From Gordonia soli NBRC 108243 (GTDB taxonomy: Bacteria; Actinomycetota; Actinomycetes; Mycobacteriales; Mycobacteriaceae), in the NCBI RefSeq assembly GCF_000334455.1, contig NZ_BANX01000028.1, forward strand, positions 104,617 to 168,616: a DNA stretch of 64,000 nt, given 5' to 3'. Each line of letters starts with the position of its first letter. The stretch's first letter is position 1. This document shows, piece after piece, positions 45,018-56,699 of this stretch. The position numbers and the translations under genes are program-made. The notes beneath the pieces are model-generated. The model was not told where the DNA came from. It saw nothing but the letters and a program-made list of their open reading frames with translations, and did no database searches.

Positions 45018-45620
45018 ATGACGGTACTCGCTGCCTACCAGCCGGGCCGCTCACCGCTGCACCGACTCCCACCCGGCGTCAAGCTGCTGGGTCTCGCTGT
45101 CGGCGTGCTGGTGGTCTCCCTTGCCGTGCGCGGTCTACCGACGCTCGGACTGGCCGCGGCCGGCGTCGTCGCGGTCTACGCGCTGGCCGGGATCGGACCG
45201 GTGACCGCTCTCCGCCAGTTGCGACCCCTGGTGTGGATCCTGTTGTTCGTGTTCGCCTTCCAGGTCGTCTTCACCGACTGGGTGCGTGCGGTCGTGGTGT
45301 GCGGAATCCTCGCGCTGTCGGTGTTGCTGGCCGCGGTGGTCTCTCTCACGACGCGGACCACCGACATGCTCGACACCATCAATCGCGCGATCTCACCGCT
45401 GGCCCGCCTCGGGGTGCGCACCGACCTCGTCGCCATCGCGCTGGCGTTGACGATCCGCGCGATCCCGCTGATGGTCGAGGTGACGCGTCAGGTCGACGAG
45501 GCGCGGCGGGCCCGCGGGTTGCGCCCAGGGGCCCGCATCCTCGTCGCCCCGATCGTGGTGGCGGCTCTGCGGACCGCCGACGGGTTCAGTGAGACGCTGA
45601 TCGCACGCGGTCTGGACTGA
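45018..45620 (+). CDS. bioN: Biotin ECF transporter T component
   Basis: This 200-residue membrane coupling protein links BioY to BioM. It begins YQPGRSPLHRLPPGVKLLGL, has five or six helices and carries the T-component coupling motif in EVTRQVDEARRARGLRPGARIL (the Ala-Arg-Gly motif). Its last 35 bases overlap the 3' end of choD on the opposite strand. The start 13 bp after bioM indicates one operon. Confidence 0.92.
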   Translation: MTVLAAYQPGRSPLHRLPPGVKLLGLAVGVLVVSLAVRGLPTLGLAAAGVVAVYALAGIGPVTALRQLRPLVWILLFVFAFQVVFTDWVRAVVVCGILALSVLLAAVVSLTTRTTDMLDTINRAISPLARLGVRTDLVAIALALTIRAIPLMVEVTRQVDEARRARGLRPGARILVAPIVVAALRTADGFSETLIARGLD

Positions 45621-47346
45621 ACGGCAGCAGCGGCAGCAGAAGTGCGGCCGGTGCGTCCTTCGGCACCGCCGGCCGCCGGGGCTCCTGCGGGCGCACCCGC
45701 TCGTACGGCTCCCCCTGCGCGGGCCGCAGGTCGGCCTCGCCGCGGTTGGGCCACAAGGCCACCGCACGCTCGGCCTGCGCCGCGATCGACAGCGACGGGT
45801 TCACACCCAGGTTCGCCGAGATGGCCGCTCCGTCGGTGATGTGCAGGGTCGGATAGTTCCATACCCGATGGTACGGATCGATCACGCCGGTCTCCGCGGC
45901 ATCCGAGATGGCGCATCCGCCCAGGTAGTGCGCCGTCATCGGGATGTTGAAGACGTCGCCCCAGGTGCCGCCGGCAAGCGCCTTGCCACCCAGTTTCGCC
46001 GCCGTCCGCTGGGTCGCCTCGTTACCCGCCGGGATCCAGGTCGGGTTCGGCTCGCCGTGGCCCTGCTTGCTGGTGACGAACCGGAACGGCCCGAACTTCT
46101 TCACGAAGGTGGTCAGCGAGTTGTTGCGGTTCTGCATGACCAGCAGGATCACCGTGCGCTCGGACCAGTTCCGAAGGTTGAGCAGGGCGAACAGCGACAG
46201 CGGGTCACGTGCGATCTGTGCGAGGACCGAACCGAGTCGACGATGTCGGGCAGCCCCGCTGGTGAGGTAGGTCTGCAGGACCGCGATCGCGTTGGAGCCC
46301 TTGCCGTACCGCACCGGCTCGATGTGGGTGTCGGAGTCGGGATGGAAGGACGAGGTGATGGCCACGCCCGCGGAGTAGTCGACCTCGGGGTCGATCGTCC
46401 GCCGCGAGGCGCCGAGGATCGATTCGGAGTTGGTGCGGGTGAGCTCACCCAGCGCGTCCGACAGCTTCGGGAGCGAACCGTCGCTCTTCGCCGTGTGCAG
46501 CAACTTCTGCGTGTTGAACGTGCCCGCCGCGACGATCACCTGCTCGGCCGTCAGCACGCGTGTACGTCTGCGGACCGGCCCCCATGACGCCGACCGTCGG
46601 GTGCGGACCTCCCATGTACCGTCGGCACGCTGGGTCAGCCCGTCGACCGTGGTGCGGTCGAGGATCTCGGCGCCATTGGCCTCGGCCAGTCCGAGATAGT
46701 TCTTGAGCAGCGTGTTCTTCGCACCCACGCGACATCCGGTCATGCACGAGCCGCATTCGGTGCAGGCTGTGCGCGCTGGACCGGCACCGCCGAAGTACGG
46801 GTCCGGCACGGTCTCGCCCGGTGCGCCCTGACCACCTGCCTCGGCACCGAAGAAGACGCCGACCGGGGTGGACACGACGGTGTCGGCGACACCCATCTCA
46901 CTGGCGACCTCGCGCATGATGCGGTCGGCCGGTGTGGTGTGCGGGTAGGTGACCACCCCCAGCATCCGACGCGCCTGGTCGTAGTACGGGGAGAGTTCGT
47001 CCTCCCAGTCGGTGATGTGGTTCCACTGCGGATCGGTGAAGAACGGACGTGGGGGCTGGTACAGGGTGTTGGCGTAGTTGAGCGATCCGCCGCCGACACC
47101 CGCGCCGGCCATGATCATCACGTCCTTGAGCAGATGGAGACGCTGCACACCGAACAGGCCGAGCCGGGGAGCCCACAGCCACTTGTGCAGTCGCCAACTG
47201 GTTTTCGCGAACTGATCGTCGGCGAATCGCCGACCGGCCTCGATCACACCGACGCGGTACCCCTTCTCCACGAGGCGAAGGGCGCTGACGCTGCCGCCGA
47301 ATCCGGAACCGATGATGAGCACGTCGAAATCATGGTGGGCTGCCAT
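45586..47346 (-). CDS. choD: GMC oxidoreductase, ChoD (cholesterol oxidase-like)
   Basis: This 586-residue FAD enzyme of the GMC family has the dinucleotide motif LIIGSGFGGS (11-19), GAGVGGGSLNY near residue 82 and the C-terminal HYLGGCAISD and GVNPSLSIAAQAERAV. A cysteine group C195-C198-C201-C205 in CTECGSCMTGCRVG looks like an iron-sulphur binding site and is typical of this ChoD branch. The position next to guaB3 matches Rv3409c. Whether this branch truly oxidises cholesterol is debated. The C-terminal 12 codons overlap bioN on the other strand. Its upstream region holds phased repeat E. Confidence 0.88.
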   Translation of the reverse strand: MAAHHDFDVLIIGSGFGGSVSALRLVEKGYRVGVIEAGRRFADDQFAKTSWRLHKWLWAPRLGLFGVQRLHLLKDVMIMAGAGVGGGSLNYANTLYQPPRPFFTDPQWNHITDWEDELSPYYDQARRMLGVVTYPHTTPADRIMREVASEMGVADTVVSTPVGVFFGAEAGGQGAPGETVPDPYFGGAGPARTACTECGSCMTGCRVGAKNTLLKNYLGLAEANGAEILDRTTVDGLTQRADGTWEVRTRRSASWGPVRRRTRVLTAEQVIVAAGTFNTQKLLHTAKSDGSLPKLSDALGELTRTNSESILGASRRTIDPEVDYSAGVAITSSFHPDSDTHIEPVRYGKGSNAIAVLQTYLTSGAARHRRLGSVLAQIARDPLSLFALLNLRNWSERTVILLVMQNRNNSLTTFVKKFGPFRFVTSKQGHGEPNPTWIPAGNEATQRTAAKLGGKALAGGTWGDVFNIPMTAHYLGGCAISDAAETGVIDPYHRVWNYPTLHITDGAAISANLGVNPSLSIAAQAERAVALWPNRGEADLRPAQGEPYERVRPQEPRRPAVPKDAPAALLLPLLPFSPDRVRSASH

Positions 47347-47403
47347 GACCGATCATACTAATGACCGTTGTCAAGCTCGGTGCCGGAACGGGTGCCCTAA
47401 CTC

Positions 47404-47520
47404 GTCGACCGTGCACTCGGGAACGTCGACCGTGCGCTCCGGAACGTCGACCGTGCAATCACGCGGCACCGACAACGGGTGACCGCGCACGATCGACGGA
47501 TCCGAGCGCACGATCGGCGG
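47404..47520. repeat. Phased repeat element E: three forward plus two inverse copies
   Basis: GTCGACCGTGC-A/G-C-type motifs start at 47404, 47425 and 47446. After a 28-bp spacer, the inverse GCACGATCGACG and GCACGATCGGCG start at 47487 and 47508; all steps are exactly 21 bp. It fills most of the gap between choD and guaB3, 15.6 kb from elements C and D. Confidence 0.88.
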
Positions 47521-47526
47521 GGCGGT

Positions 47527-48693
47527 TCAGCCGCGGGCGACCAACTCGACCTTCTGGAACTCCTTGAGGTCGGAGTAGCCGGCCTTCGCCATCGACCGCC
47601 GCAGCGCACCGACGAGGTTGAGCTCGCCGTACGGATCGTCGGAGGGGCCGTTCAGGATGCGTTCCAGCGTCGGGCGGTCCTCATCTGTCGCCACCTGGAG
47701 GAGGGCGCCCCGCGGGGTGTCGGGGTGCGCGGCCGCCGACGGCCAGTACCACCCACGACCGGGCGCCGACGCCGCGGCGGCCAGCGGGGTGCCCAGGACG
47801 GCTGCATCGGCGCCACAGGCGATGGCGGTGGCCAGCGCCCCCGAACTGTGGATGTCGCCGTCCGCGATCACGTGCACGTAGCGTCCGCCGGTCTCGTCGA
47901 GATAGTCCCGGCGCGCGGCCGCCGCATCGGCGATGGCGGTGGCCATCGGGACACCGATGCCCAACACCTCGTTGGTGGTGGTGGCGCCGTGTGCGGAGCC
48001 GTACCCGACGATGACGCCGGCCGCCCCGGTGCGCATCAGATGCAGCGCGGTGCGGTGGTCGTGCACGCCGCCGGCGATCACCGGGATGTCCAGATCGGCG
48101 ATGAAGGTCTTGAGGTTCAACGGCTCTCGTGCCGATGTGGTGTCGTCGGTGTCGGCGCGCGACACGTGCTCGGCGGAGATGATGGTGCCGTGCACGACGA
48201 GCAGCTCGATACCCGCCTCCAGCAGCGCCGGCGTCAGCTCGGGCGCGTGCTGCGGGCTCACCCGCACCGCGGTCGTCACACCGGCATCCCGCACGGTCCC
48301 GACCGCCTCGGCGAGCAGCGCGGTGTCCAGCGGCGCCGAATGCAGTTGCTGCAGAAGGCGGATGGCTGCCGTGGGGTCGGGATCACCGGTGGCGACCTCG
48401 ATCAGCTCGGCGATCTTCGACTCGACGTCGCGGTGGCGGGCCCACAGACCCTCACCGTTGATGACCCCGAGGGCTCCCAGCTTGCCGAGTTCGATTGCGA
48501 CGGAAGGCGAGACCAGCGCATCGGTGGGATGGCTCAGGATCGGCGCATCGAAGCGGTAGGCATCGATCTGCCACGCGGTGGAGACGTCCTTGGACGACCG
48601 TGTACGACGGGACGGGATGATGCTGATGTCGTCCAGTTCGAATGTGCGACGGGCGGTTCGGCCCATGCCGATGTCGACGATGTCACGCACCAT
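47527..48693 (-). CDS. guaB3: GuaB3 family IMP dehydrogenase-related protein
   Basis: This 388-residue TIM-barrel protein of the IMPDH/GMP-reductase superfamily lacks the CBS pair and is shorter than GuaB2. In place of the catalytic GSICTT loop it has GYGSAHGATTTNEVLGIGVPMATAI, the GuaB3 pattern. VIADGDIHSSGALATAIACGADAAVLG is the phosphate site. Family members are always near guaB2 in mycobacteria. Their activity is not uniformly settled, so it should not be counted simply as a second IMPDH. It follows guaB2 by 70 bp, with a small hairpin between, in one operon. Confidence 0.9.
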   Translation of the reverse strand: MVRDIVDIGMGRTARRTFELDDISIIPSRRTRSSKDVSTAWQIDAYRFDAPILSHPTDALVSPSVAIELGKLGALGVINGEGLWARHRDVESKIAELIEVATGDPDPTAAIRLLQQLHSAPLDTALLAEAVGTVRDAGVTTAVRVSPQHAPELTPALLEAGIELLVVHGTIISAEHVSRADTDDTTSAREPLNLKTFIADLDIPVIAGGVHDHRTALHLMRTGAAGVIVGYGSAHGATTTNEVLGIGVPMATAIADAAAARRDYLDETGGRYVHVIADGDIHSSGALATAIACGADAAVLGTPLAAAASAPGRGWYWPSAAAHPDTPRGALLQVATDEDRPTLERILNGPSDDPYGELNLVGALRRSMAKAGYSDLKEFQKVELVARG

Positions 48694-48726
48694 TGCGCCT
48701 TTCTGCTACGCGAGGATCTCCGCGAC

Positions 48727-48747
48727 GTCGGTGCAGGGTGCACCGAC
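48727..48747. other. Intergenic hairpin between guaB2 and guaB3
   Basis: GTCGGTGCA-GGG-TGCACCGAC is a perfect 9-bp stem with a 3-base loop, followed by ACACGTGT. With no T-run it is more likely to protect or process the mRNA between the two genes than to stop transcription. Confidence 0.55.
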
Positions 48748-48763
48748 ACACGTGTCGGAGGGG

Positions 48764-50884
<2,121 letters not shown>

Positions 50885-50911
50885 TCATCACTCGATGGGT
50901 GTGGTCGCCCG

Positions 50912-51916
50912 TCAGTTGGCGCCGGGCACCGACGGCAGCTGCGTGGTCGGCACCGGGAACGAATCGATGTCGGCCGGACGACTCGGCAGCGTCGTGTTGG
51001 TGGTCGGGGTCGGGACCGTGGCGGTCGGGAACTCCGGCGGGATCGACGTGCCGGGGCCGGGTCCCTGGTCGTCGCCGGTCTGGGGCTGCGACGGGATGGT
51101 CACGGTCGTCGACGGTCCGCGGTCGCGCGTCTGCGAGCGCTGTCGTAGGTCGCGCGGCGGCGTGGTCGGTCCGGTCTGCTGCGGCGGCGTCAGCACACTC
51201 TGGCTCGTGGACGACGAGTCGGACGACTCCGACGACGAACCCGATGGCGACGTGGTGGCGCCCGCCCGCAGACGGTCGATCCACTCACTCATCCGGCTGC
51301 GGGTGTCGGCGTCGCGTACCGGACCCATGTTCTTCTGGGCGCGGTCGATGAGCTCGGCCGCCTCGTCGGACTTGCCGGCCGCCATCAGCGCCTCGGCCCG
51401 TTCCAGATTGGACTGGACGTCGACTGCGGCCTGCGTCTCGGACGCCGCCTCGGCGAACACCACCTTCTTGACGCCCCACAGGGGGTCACCGGGCTGCGAG
51501 CCCTCGGCCAGGACGGTGAGTCCGGCGCCGGCGATGACGACGACGGCGGCGGCCCCCGACGCGAGTCGGAGGTGACGTGCGACCTTGCGGCCGGTGCTCA
51601 CGCGCTCCGATGCGGCGATCGCCCGCTCGACCTCGTCGACGGTCGGCAATTCGGGGGCCGGCTCGGCCAGGGACTCGTGTCGCCAGCCCGAGAGAAGGGC
51701 GGCGAGTTGGTACTCGGCGTCGTCACGCGTGTGGACGGGGACGTCTCGCGACAGGGAGTCGATGAACTGGTCGTCGGTGTGGACCGCCGCCATGTCGAAC
51801 GGCTCGGACTCGTCCTCGGTGCGCCAGTTGGCGCCGTCCCGGTGACGGCCGAGGTCCCGCGACGCATCGCGCCCGGGCGTGGAACGTCGCCCACGCCAGT
51901 CATGCTCGTCGCTCAT
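50912..51916 (-). CDS. rsdA: Anti-sigma-D factor
   Basis: This 334-residue single-pass membrane anti-sigma factor has a cytoplasmic SigD-binding segment (DDQFIDSLSRDVPVHTRDDAEYQLAALLSGWRHE, about 47-80) and a transmembrane helix at about 122-142 (ASGAAAVVVIAGAGLTVLA). Its extracellular tail is helical and then rich in Ser, Thr and Pro. It holds SigD inactive and, in M. tuberculosis, is degraded through a cytoplasmic protease. The ATG at 51916 lies 17 bp before the end of sigD, so the two are translationally coupled. Confidence 0.9.
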   Translation of the reverse strand: MSDEHDWRGRRSTPGRDASRDLGRHRDGANWRTEDESEPFDMAAVHTDDQFIDSLSRDVPVHTRDDAEYQLAALLSGWRHESLAEPAPELPTVDEVERAIAASERVSTGRKVARHLRLASGAAAVVVIAGAGLTVLAEGSQPGDPLWGVKKVVFAEAASETQAAVDVQSNLERAEALMAAGKSDEAAELIDRAQKNMGPVRDADTRSRMSEWIDRLRAGATTSPSGSSSESSDSSSTSQSVLTPPQQTGPTTPPRDLRQRSQTRDRGPSTTVTIPSQPQTGDDQGPGPGTSIPPEFPTATVPTPTTNTTLPSRPADIDSFPVPTTQLPSVPGAN

Positions 51917-52487
51917 CGACCTCTCCTGCCTTTCGCAGCTCATCCTTCAGCTTCGCGAGCGCCCGGTGCTGGGCCACGCGAACCGCACCCGGAGTGCTGC
52001 CGACCGCGTCAGCGGTCTCCTCGGCCGACAGGCCGACCACCAGCCGCAGCACGAGTACCTCGCGCTGCTTCTCCGGGAGGATGGTGAGTAGGTCTCGCAT
52101 GCGGCGACTTCCGTCGGCATCGAGGGCCATCTGTTCGGGCCCGCCGACGAAGCTCGTCACCTCCGGTACGGAGTCGACCGGATCGGATTTCACCCGTCCG
52201 GCAACCCGCATCGCATCGGCGACCTTGTGGGCCGCGATGCCGTAGACGAAGGCCATGAACGGCTTACCCTGGTCTTGATACCGAGGTAATGCCGTCATCA
52301 CCGCCATCAACGCCTCCTGCGCGATATCGTCGGCGGAGAACAGATGGCGTTCTCCGACTCCTATTCGCCCTCGGCAGTAGCGCAGGATGGGCTCCTGGAC
52401 ACTTTCGAGAACTGACGTGAGCGCCGCGCGATCGCCGGACCGTGCAACACGGACGGCGTCGTCCAACTCACCACCTGTCAGTTTCAT
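51900..52487 (-). CDS. sigD: ECF sigma factor SigD
   Basis: This 195-residue group-4 sigma factor has region 2 (ILRYCRGRIGVGE, FSADDIAQEALMAVMTALPRYQDQGKPFMAFVYGIAAHKVADA) and region 4 (LPEKQREVLVLRLVVGLSAEETADAVGSTPGAVRVAQHRALAKLK). Its overlap with the downstream rsdA and the flanking guaB2 and whiB3 identify it as SigD, which in mycobacteria drives stationary-phase and lipid genes. ATG 52487 fits the family start MKLTGGELDDAV. Confidence 0.93.
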   Translation of the reverse strand: MKLTGGELDDAVRVARSGDRAALTSVLESVQEPILRYCRGRIGVGERHLFSADDIAQEALMAVMTALPRYQDQGKPFMAFVYGIAAHKVADAMRVAGRVKSDPVDSVPEVTSFVGGPEQMALDADGSRRMRDLLTILPEKQREVLVLRLVVGLSAEETADAVGSTPGAVRVAQHRALAKLKDELRKAGEVDERRA

Positions 52488-52666
52488 CGTGCGTTGAGAT
52501 CCCCGTGTTACACGTTGCGTCGACTGATACCGGTCATGGTGGAGCACGTCGAGGGTGAATCCCTGGCGCACAACCCCTGAACACCTTAGCGATCGTGCTG
52601 GTGCTCGTGCCGCCGCACCGCGCGATCGTGACCGGACCGGTTGCGACCTCGGCGTACGCCGGTCAC

Positions 52667-53515
52667 TCACCCGAGAGCGGCCGCGAACGGCATGCCGCGC
52701 GCCCGCAGGTCCGAACGTGCCGCTGCCAACTCGAGCGCCGAGGCTGCGGAGTCGGTCACGCCGGTGAGCAACGCGAGCGCGGCCCACCGCAGTGGCAGCA
52801 GACCGGTGCGATCGGCACGATCGGCGACCCCGGCTGCTCGGCCGGCCGCCTCCTCCACCCGACCGGCGCTCGCCGCGACCGCCCCGGCGATCAGCTCTGT
52901 CTTGACCCGATGCCGCTCGGTGACCGCGTCCGACCCGGCGGCGACGAGAGCGCGCTCGACGTGCTCGGCGGCCATGATCGGATCCGACCGGTAGAGCGCC
53001 AACTCTGCGGAGACCCACTCCCATCGCAGGTGACCCCGGCCGTCGGTGACCCAGTCACCGCGTTCGTCACCGGCAGGGTGACTCCCGGGCCCCAGCAGGT
53101 CCGACACGAGCAGCGGCCGGGCGCGACCCAGCAGACGCGCCGCCGTCGCGAAGCGTCCGAGGCCGAGATTGTCGGCGGCGAGACCGACCAGGGCGTCGAC
53201 CGTCGCGGCACGCCCCCATGGGCGGATCGGGCCGGCGGCGAGACCGACCATCCCCAGCGCCCGACCGTCGAGCACCAGGGCGCGATCGTGTCGGCCCGCC
53301 TGTCGGTACAGCGACGCGGCAGTACTGCAGGACAAGGAACGGAACTCCGGGTCGTCGGCGACCCGCGCAGCACGGTCGAGTTCCACGAGGTCGGCCAGAG
53401 CAGCCGCGACGAATCCGGCTCCGCCACGTTCGACCGCCCGGGACCACAGCTGCGCACGTGACCCCCTACCGATGGGCACGCGCAGTTCGGTCGTGTGTGC
53501 GCCTGCCGGAACCAT
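52667..53515 (-). CDS. Helical (TPR-like) protein, Rv3415c-type
   Basis: This 282-residue protein is Ala/Arg-rich, with repeated helix pairs (LWSRAVERGGAGFVAAALADLVELD, TAASLYRQAGRHDRALVLDGRALG, GLGRFATAARLLGRARPLL, RVEEAAGRAAGVADRADRTGLLPLRW) resembling tetratricopeptide repeats. It sits between sigD and whiB3, where M. tuberculosis has Rv3415c, a hypothetical of similar size. Its function is unknown; it may be a scaffold. The ATG at 53515 lacks a clear ribosome site, so the true start may lie slightly downstream. Confidence 0.75.
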   Translation of the reverse strand: MVPAGAHTTELRVPIGRGSRAQLWSRAVERGGAGFVAAALADLVELDRAARVADDPEFRSLSCSTAASLYRQAGRHDRALVLDGRALGMVGLAAGPIRPWGRAATVDALVGLAADNLGLGRFATAARLLGRARPLLVSDLLGPGSHPAGDERGDWVTDGRGHLRWEWVSAELALYRSDPIMAAEHVERALVAAGSDAVTERHRVKTELIAGAVAASAGRVEEAAGRAAGVADRADRTGLLPLRWAALALLTGVTDSAASALELAAARSDLRARGMPFAAALG

Positions 53516-54081
53516 GCGACCCTCATTCCCGACCGCGCCGCGCGATCATCACCGTCGAGCCTGTCACCAGCGACGACGTGGCGTGCGTCACCACCGACCC
53601 ATGCAGTTTGCGTGAATTTAACGAACGGCCACAAACGTTAATTCGGCGCGTAAGTCACGTCGGCATTAGCTTTGGATTTCGGCAATGTTACCGCGCAGTC
53701 GGATCGCAAAATCCTGATACGCCGCGAGAATCAGTCGTTCGACCTTCCCGCTCGGGTTTCGAAGACCCCATCACCGCACGTCAGAGTATGCGGGATTAAC
53801 TAACCGACATCCCCTTCGATGCCCTGGTCAGAGGTGTGGTAGCAGCCTCCCGCGACACAACACAGCGTTAACATCAAAGGAATTCTTCACCGCGTTACGG
53901 GCCGAATAGGGCCTATTGACGCTCATTCTCGCGGCTGCTTACTGTGTGTTTGCGCGGCTCGACCGACAACCGGAAGAGCCCGACCGGTGACCATCTCCAT
54001 CCACGAAGATCAGTCATCAGTTCCCGCCGCGCGGGAGCGTCGACCCGCCCCGGCGGGACCGAACGACAAGGAGCAGCCGTC
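53516..54081. other. Long whiB3 upstream region with dyad, no coding gene
   Basis: This 566-bp gap is noticeably more AT-rich than the rest of the window. It contains an inverted repeat TTAACG-N12-CGTTAA (53618-53641, extendable to GAATT/ATTC), another CGTTAA at about 53868 and the promoter at 53905-53945. No open frame with family similarity is seen. The layout suggests complex control of whiB3 and possibly of the divergent Rv3415c-like gene. Confidence 0.6.
53905..53945 (+). promoter_or_regulatory. Probable sigma-A-type whiB3 promoter with overlapping palindrome
   Basis: TTGACG at 53916-53921 and TACTGT at 53940-53945 are spaced by 18 bp. The -35 overlaps the odd palindrome AATAGG-G-CCTATT at 53905-53917, a likely repressor site. 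The predicted leader is about 130 bases; AAGGAG precedes the whiB3 start. Confidence 0.5.
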
Positions 54082-54378
54082 ATGCCTCAGCCGTACTCAC
54101 TTCCGGGACCGAACGCGGACATCTGGGATTGGCAGATGAAGGGCGTCTGCCGAGGCGTCGAGTCCTCGATGTTCTTCCACCCCGACGGCGAGCGCGGCCG
54201 GGCCCGTGCGCAGCGTGAGCGCCGTGCCAAGGAGTTGTGCCACCAGTGCCCGGTCATCGCCCAGTGCCGCGAGCACGCACTGGCGGTCGCCGAGCCCTAC
54301 GGCATCTGGGGCGGACTCTCGGAATCCGAACGCAGCATGCTGATGAAGCGCGGCGTCGGCCGGCGGATGGCCAGCTGA
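54082..54378 (+). CDS. whiB3: Redox-sensing iron-sulphur regulator WhiB3
   Basis: This 98-residue WhiB protein has the four cluster cysteines C23, C53, C56 and C62 (VCRG, ELCHQCPVIAQCRE) and the YGIWGGLSESER turn with a basic C-terminus. The N-terminus MPQPYSLPGPNADIWDW is almost that of mycobacterial WhiB3, and the position next to groEL1 matches Rv3416. It binds a 4Fe-4S cluster that senses oxygen and NO, and in mycobacteria controls lipid and redox genes together with SigA. ATG 54082 has AAGGAG eight bases upstream. Confidence 0.95.
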   Translation: MPQPYSLPGPNADIWDWQMKGVCRGVESSMFFHPDGERGRARAQRERRAKELCHQCPVIAQCREHALAVAEPYGIWGGLSESERSMLMKRGVGRRMAS

Positions 54379-54430
54379 GCGCCGACGCGTGACGTGGTGA
54401 CCGCGCGGCCACCGTCCATACCTGTGAGAA

Positions 54431-54475
54431 ACGACGACCGGGGGCCCTCCGATGTGGAGAACCCCCGGTCGTCGT
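54431..54475. terminator. Terminator between convergent whiB3 and groEL1
   Basis: ACGACGACCGGGGG and its exact complement form a 14-bp stem around a 17-base loop, in the gap between the two convergent stops. It can act on both strands. Confidence 0.85.
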
Positions 54476-54519
54476 CTGCTGTGCGGCGCCTGGCGCCACC
54501 CGTCTCGGGCGGCTACGCG

Positions 54520-56213
<1,694 letters not shown>

Positions 56214-56236
56214 AGGACACGCACGTTCGGCGGGTC

Positions 56237-56536
56237 CTACTTGCTGATGACGGCCAGCACGTCGCGCGCCGACAGGATCAGGTACTCCTCGCCGGAGTAC
56301 TTGATCTCGGTGCCGCCGTACTTGCTGTAGATGACGGTGTCACCTTCCTTGACGTCGACCGGGATCCGGTTGCCCTGCTCGGTGACCCGACCCTCGCCGA
56401 CGGCGATGACGGTGCCTTCCTGCGGCTTCTCCTTGGCGGTGTCCGGGATGACCAGACCCGACGCGGTGGTCGTCTCTGCTTCCACGGCCTGCACCAGGAT
56501 CTTGTCCTCAAGCGGCTTGATGTTCACGCTCGCCAC
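56237..56536 (-). CDS. groES: Co-chaperonin GroES
   Basis: This 99-residue co-chaperonin has the mobile loop [22 protein letters not shown] and the roof-loop and C-terminal signature [35 protein letters not shown] at 56536 gives the normal start ([12 protein letters not shown]) at the usual length of about 100. It is the first gene of the groES-groEL1 operon; the CIRCE operator lies 112 bp upstream. Confidence 0.97.
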   Translation of the reverse strand: MASVNIKPLEDKILVQAVEAETTTASGLVIPDTAKEKPQEGTVIAVGEGRVTEQGNRIPVDVKEGDTVIYSKYGGTEIKYSGEEYLILSARDVLAVISK

Positions 56537-56647
56537 GATGTGAGTCCTCAACTTTCGTACTGAGTGAGTTAGAACGGGAGTTCTTCACGCTTATGGCTCT
56601 GGACGAGACCTCGTCGTCGCGGGTGCCGAGATCTCACACAGTGCCGA

Positions 56648-56674
56648 CTAGCACTCTATACATGCGAGTGCCAG
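56648..56674. promoter_or_regulatory. CIRCE element (HrcA operator) of groES-groEL1
   Basis: CTAGCACTC-N9-GAGTGCCAG matches the CIRCE consensus TTAGCACTC-N9-GAGTGCTAA, with the two 6-bp cores GCACTC/GAGTGC perfect. A third GCACTC follows at 56674-56679. It implies heat-shock repression by HrcA. Confidence 0.92.
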
Positions 56675-56699
56675 CACTCAAGGGTGGCGTGTGCGAGAG

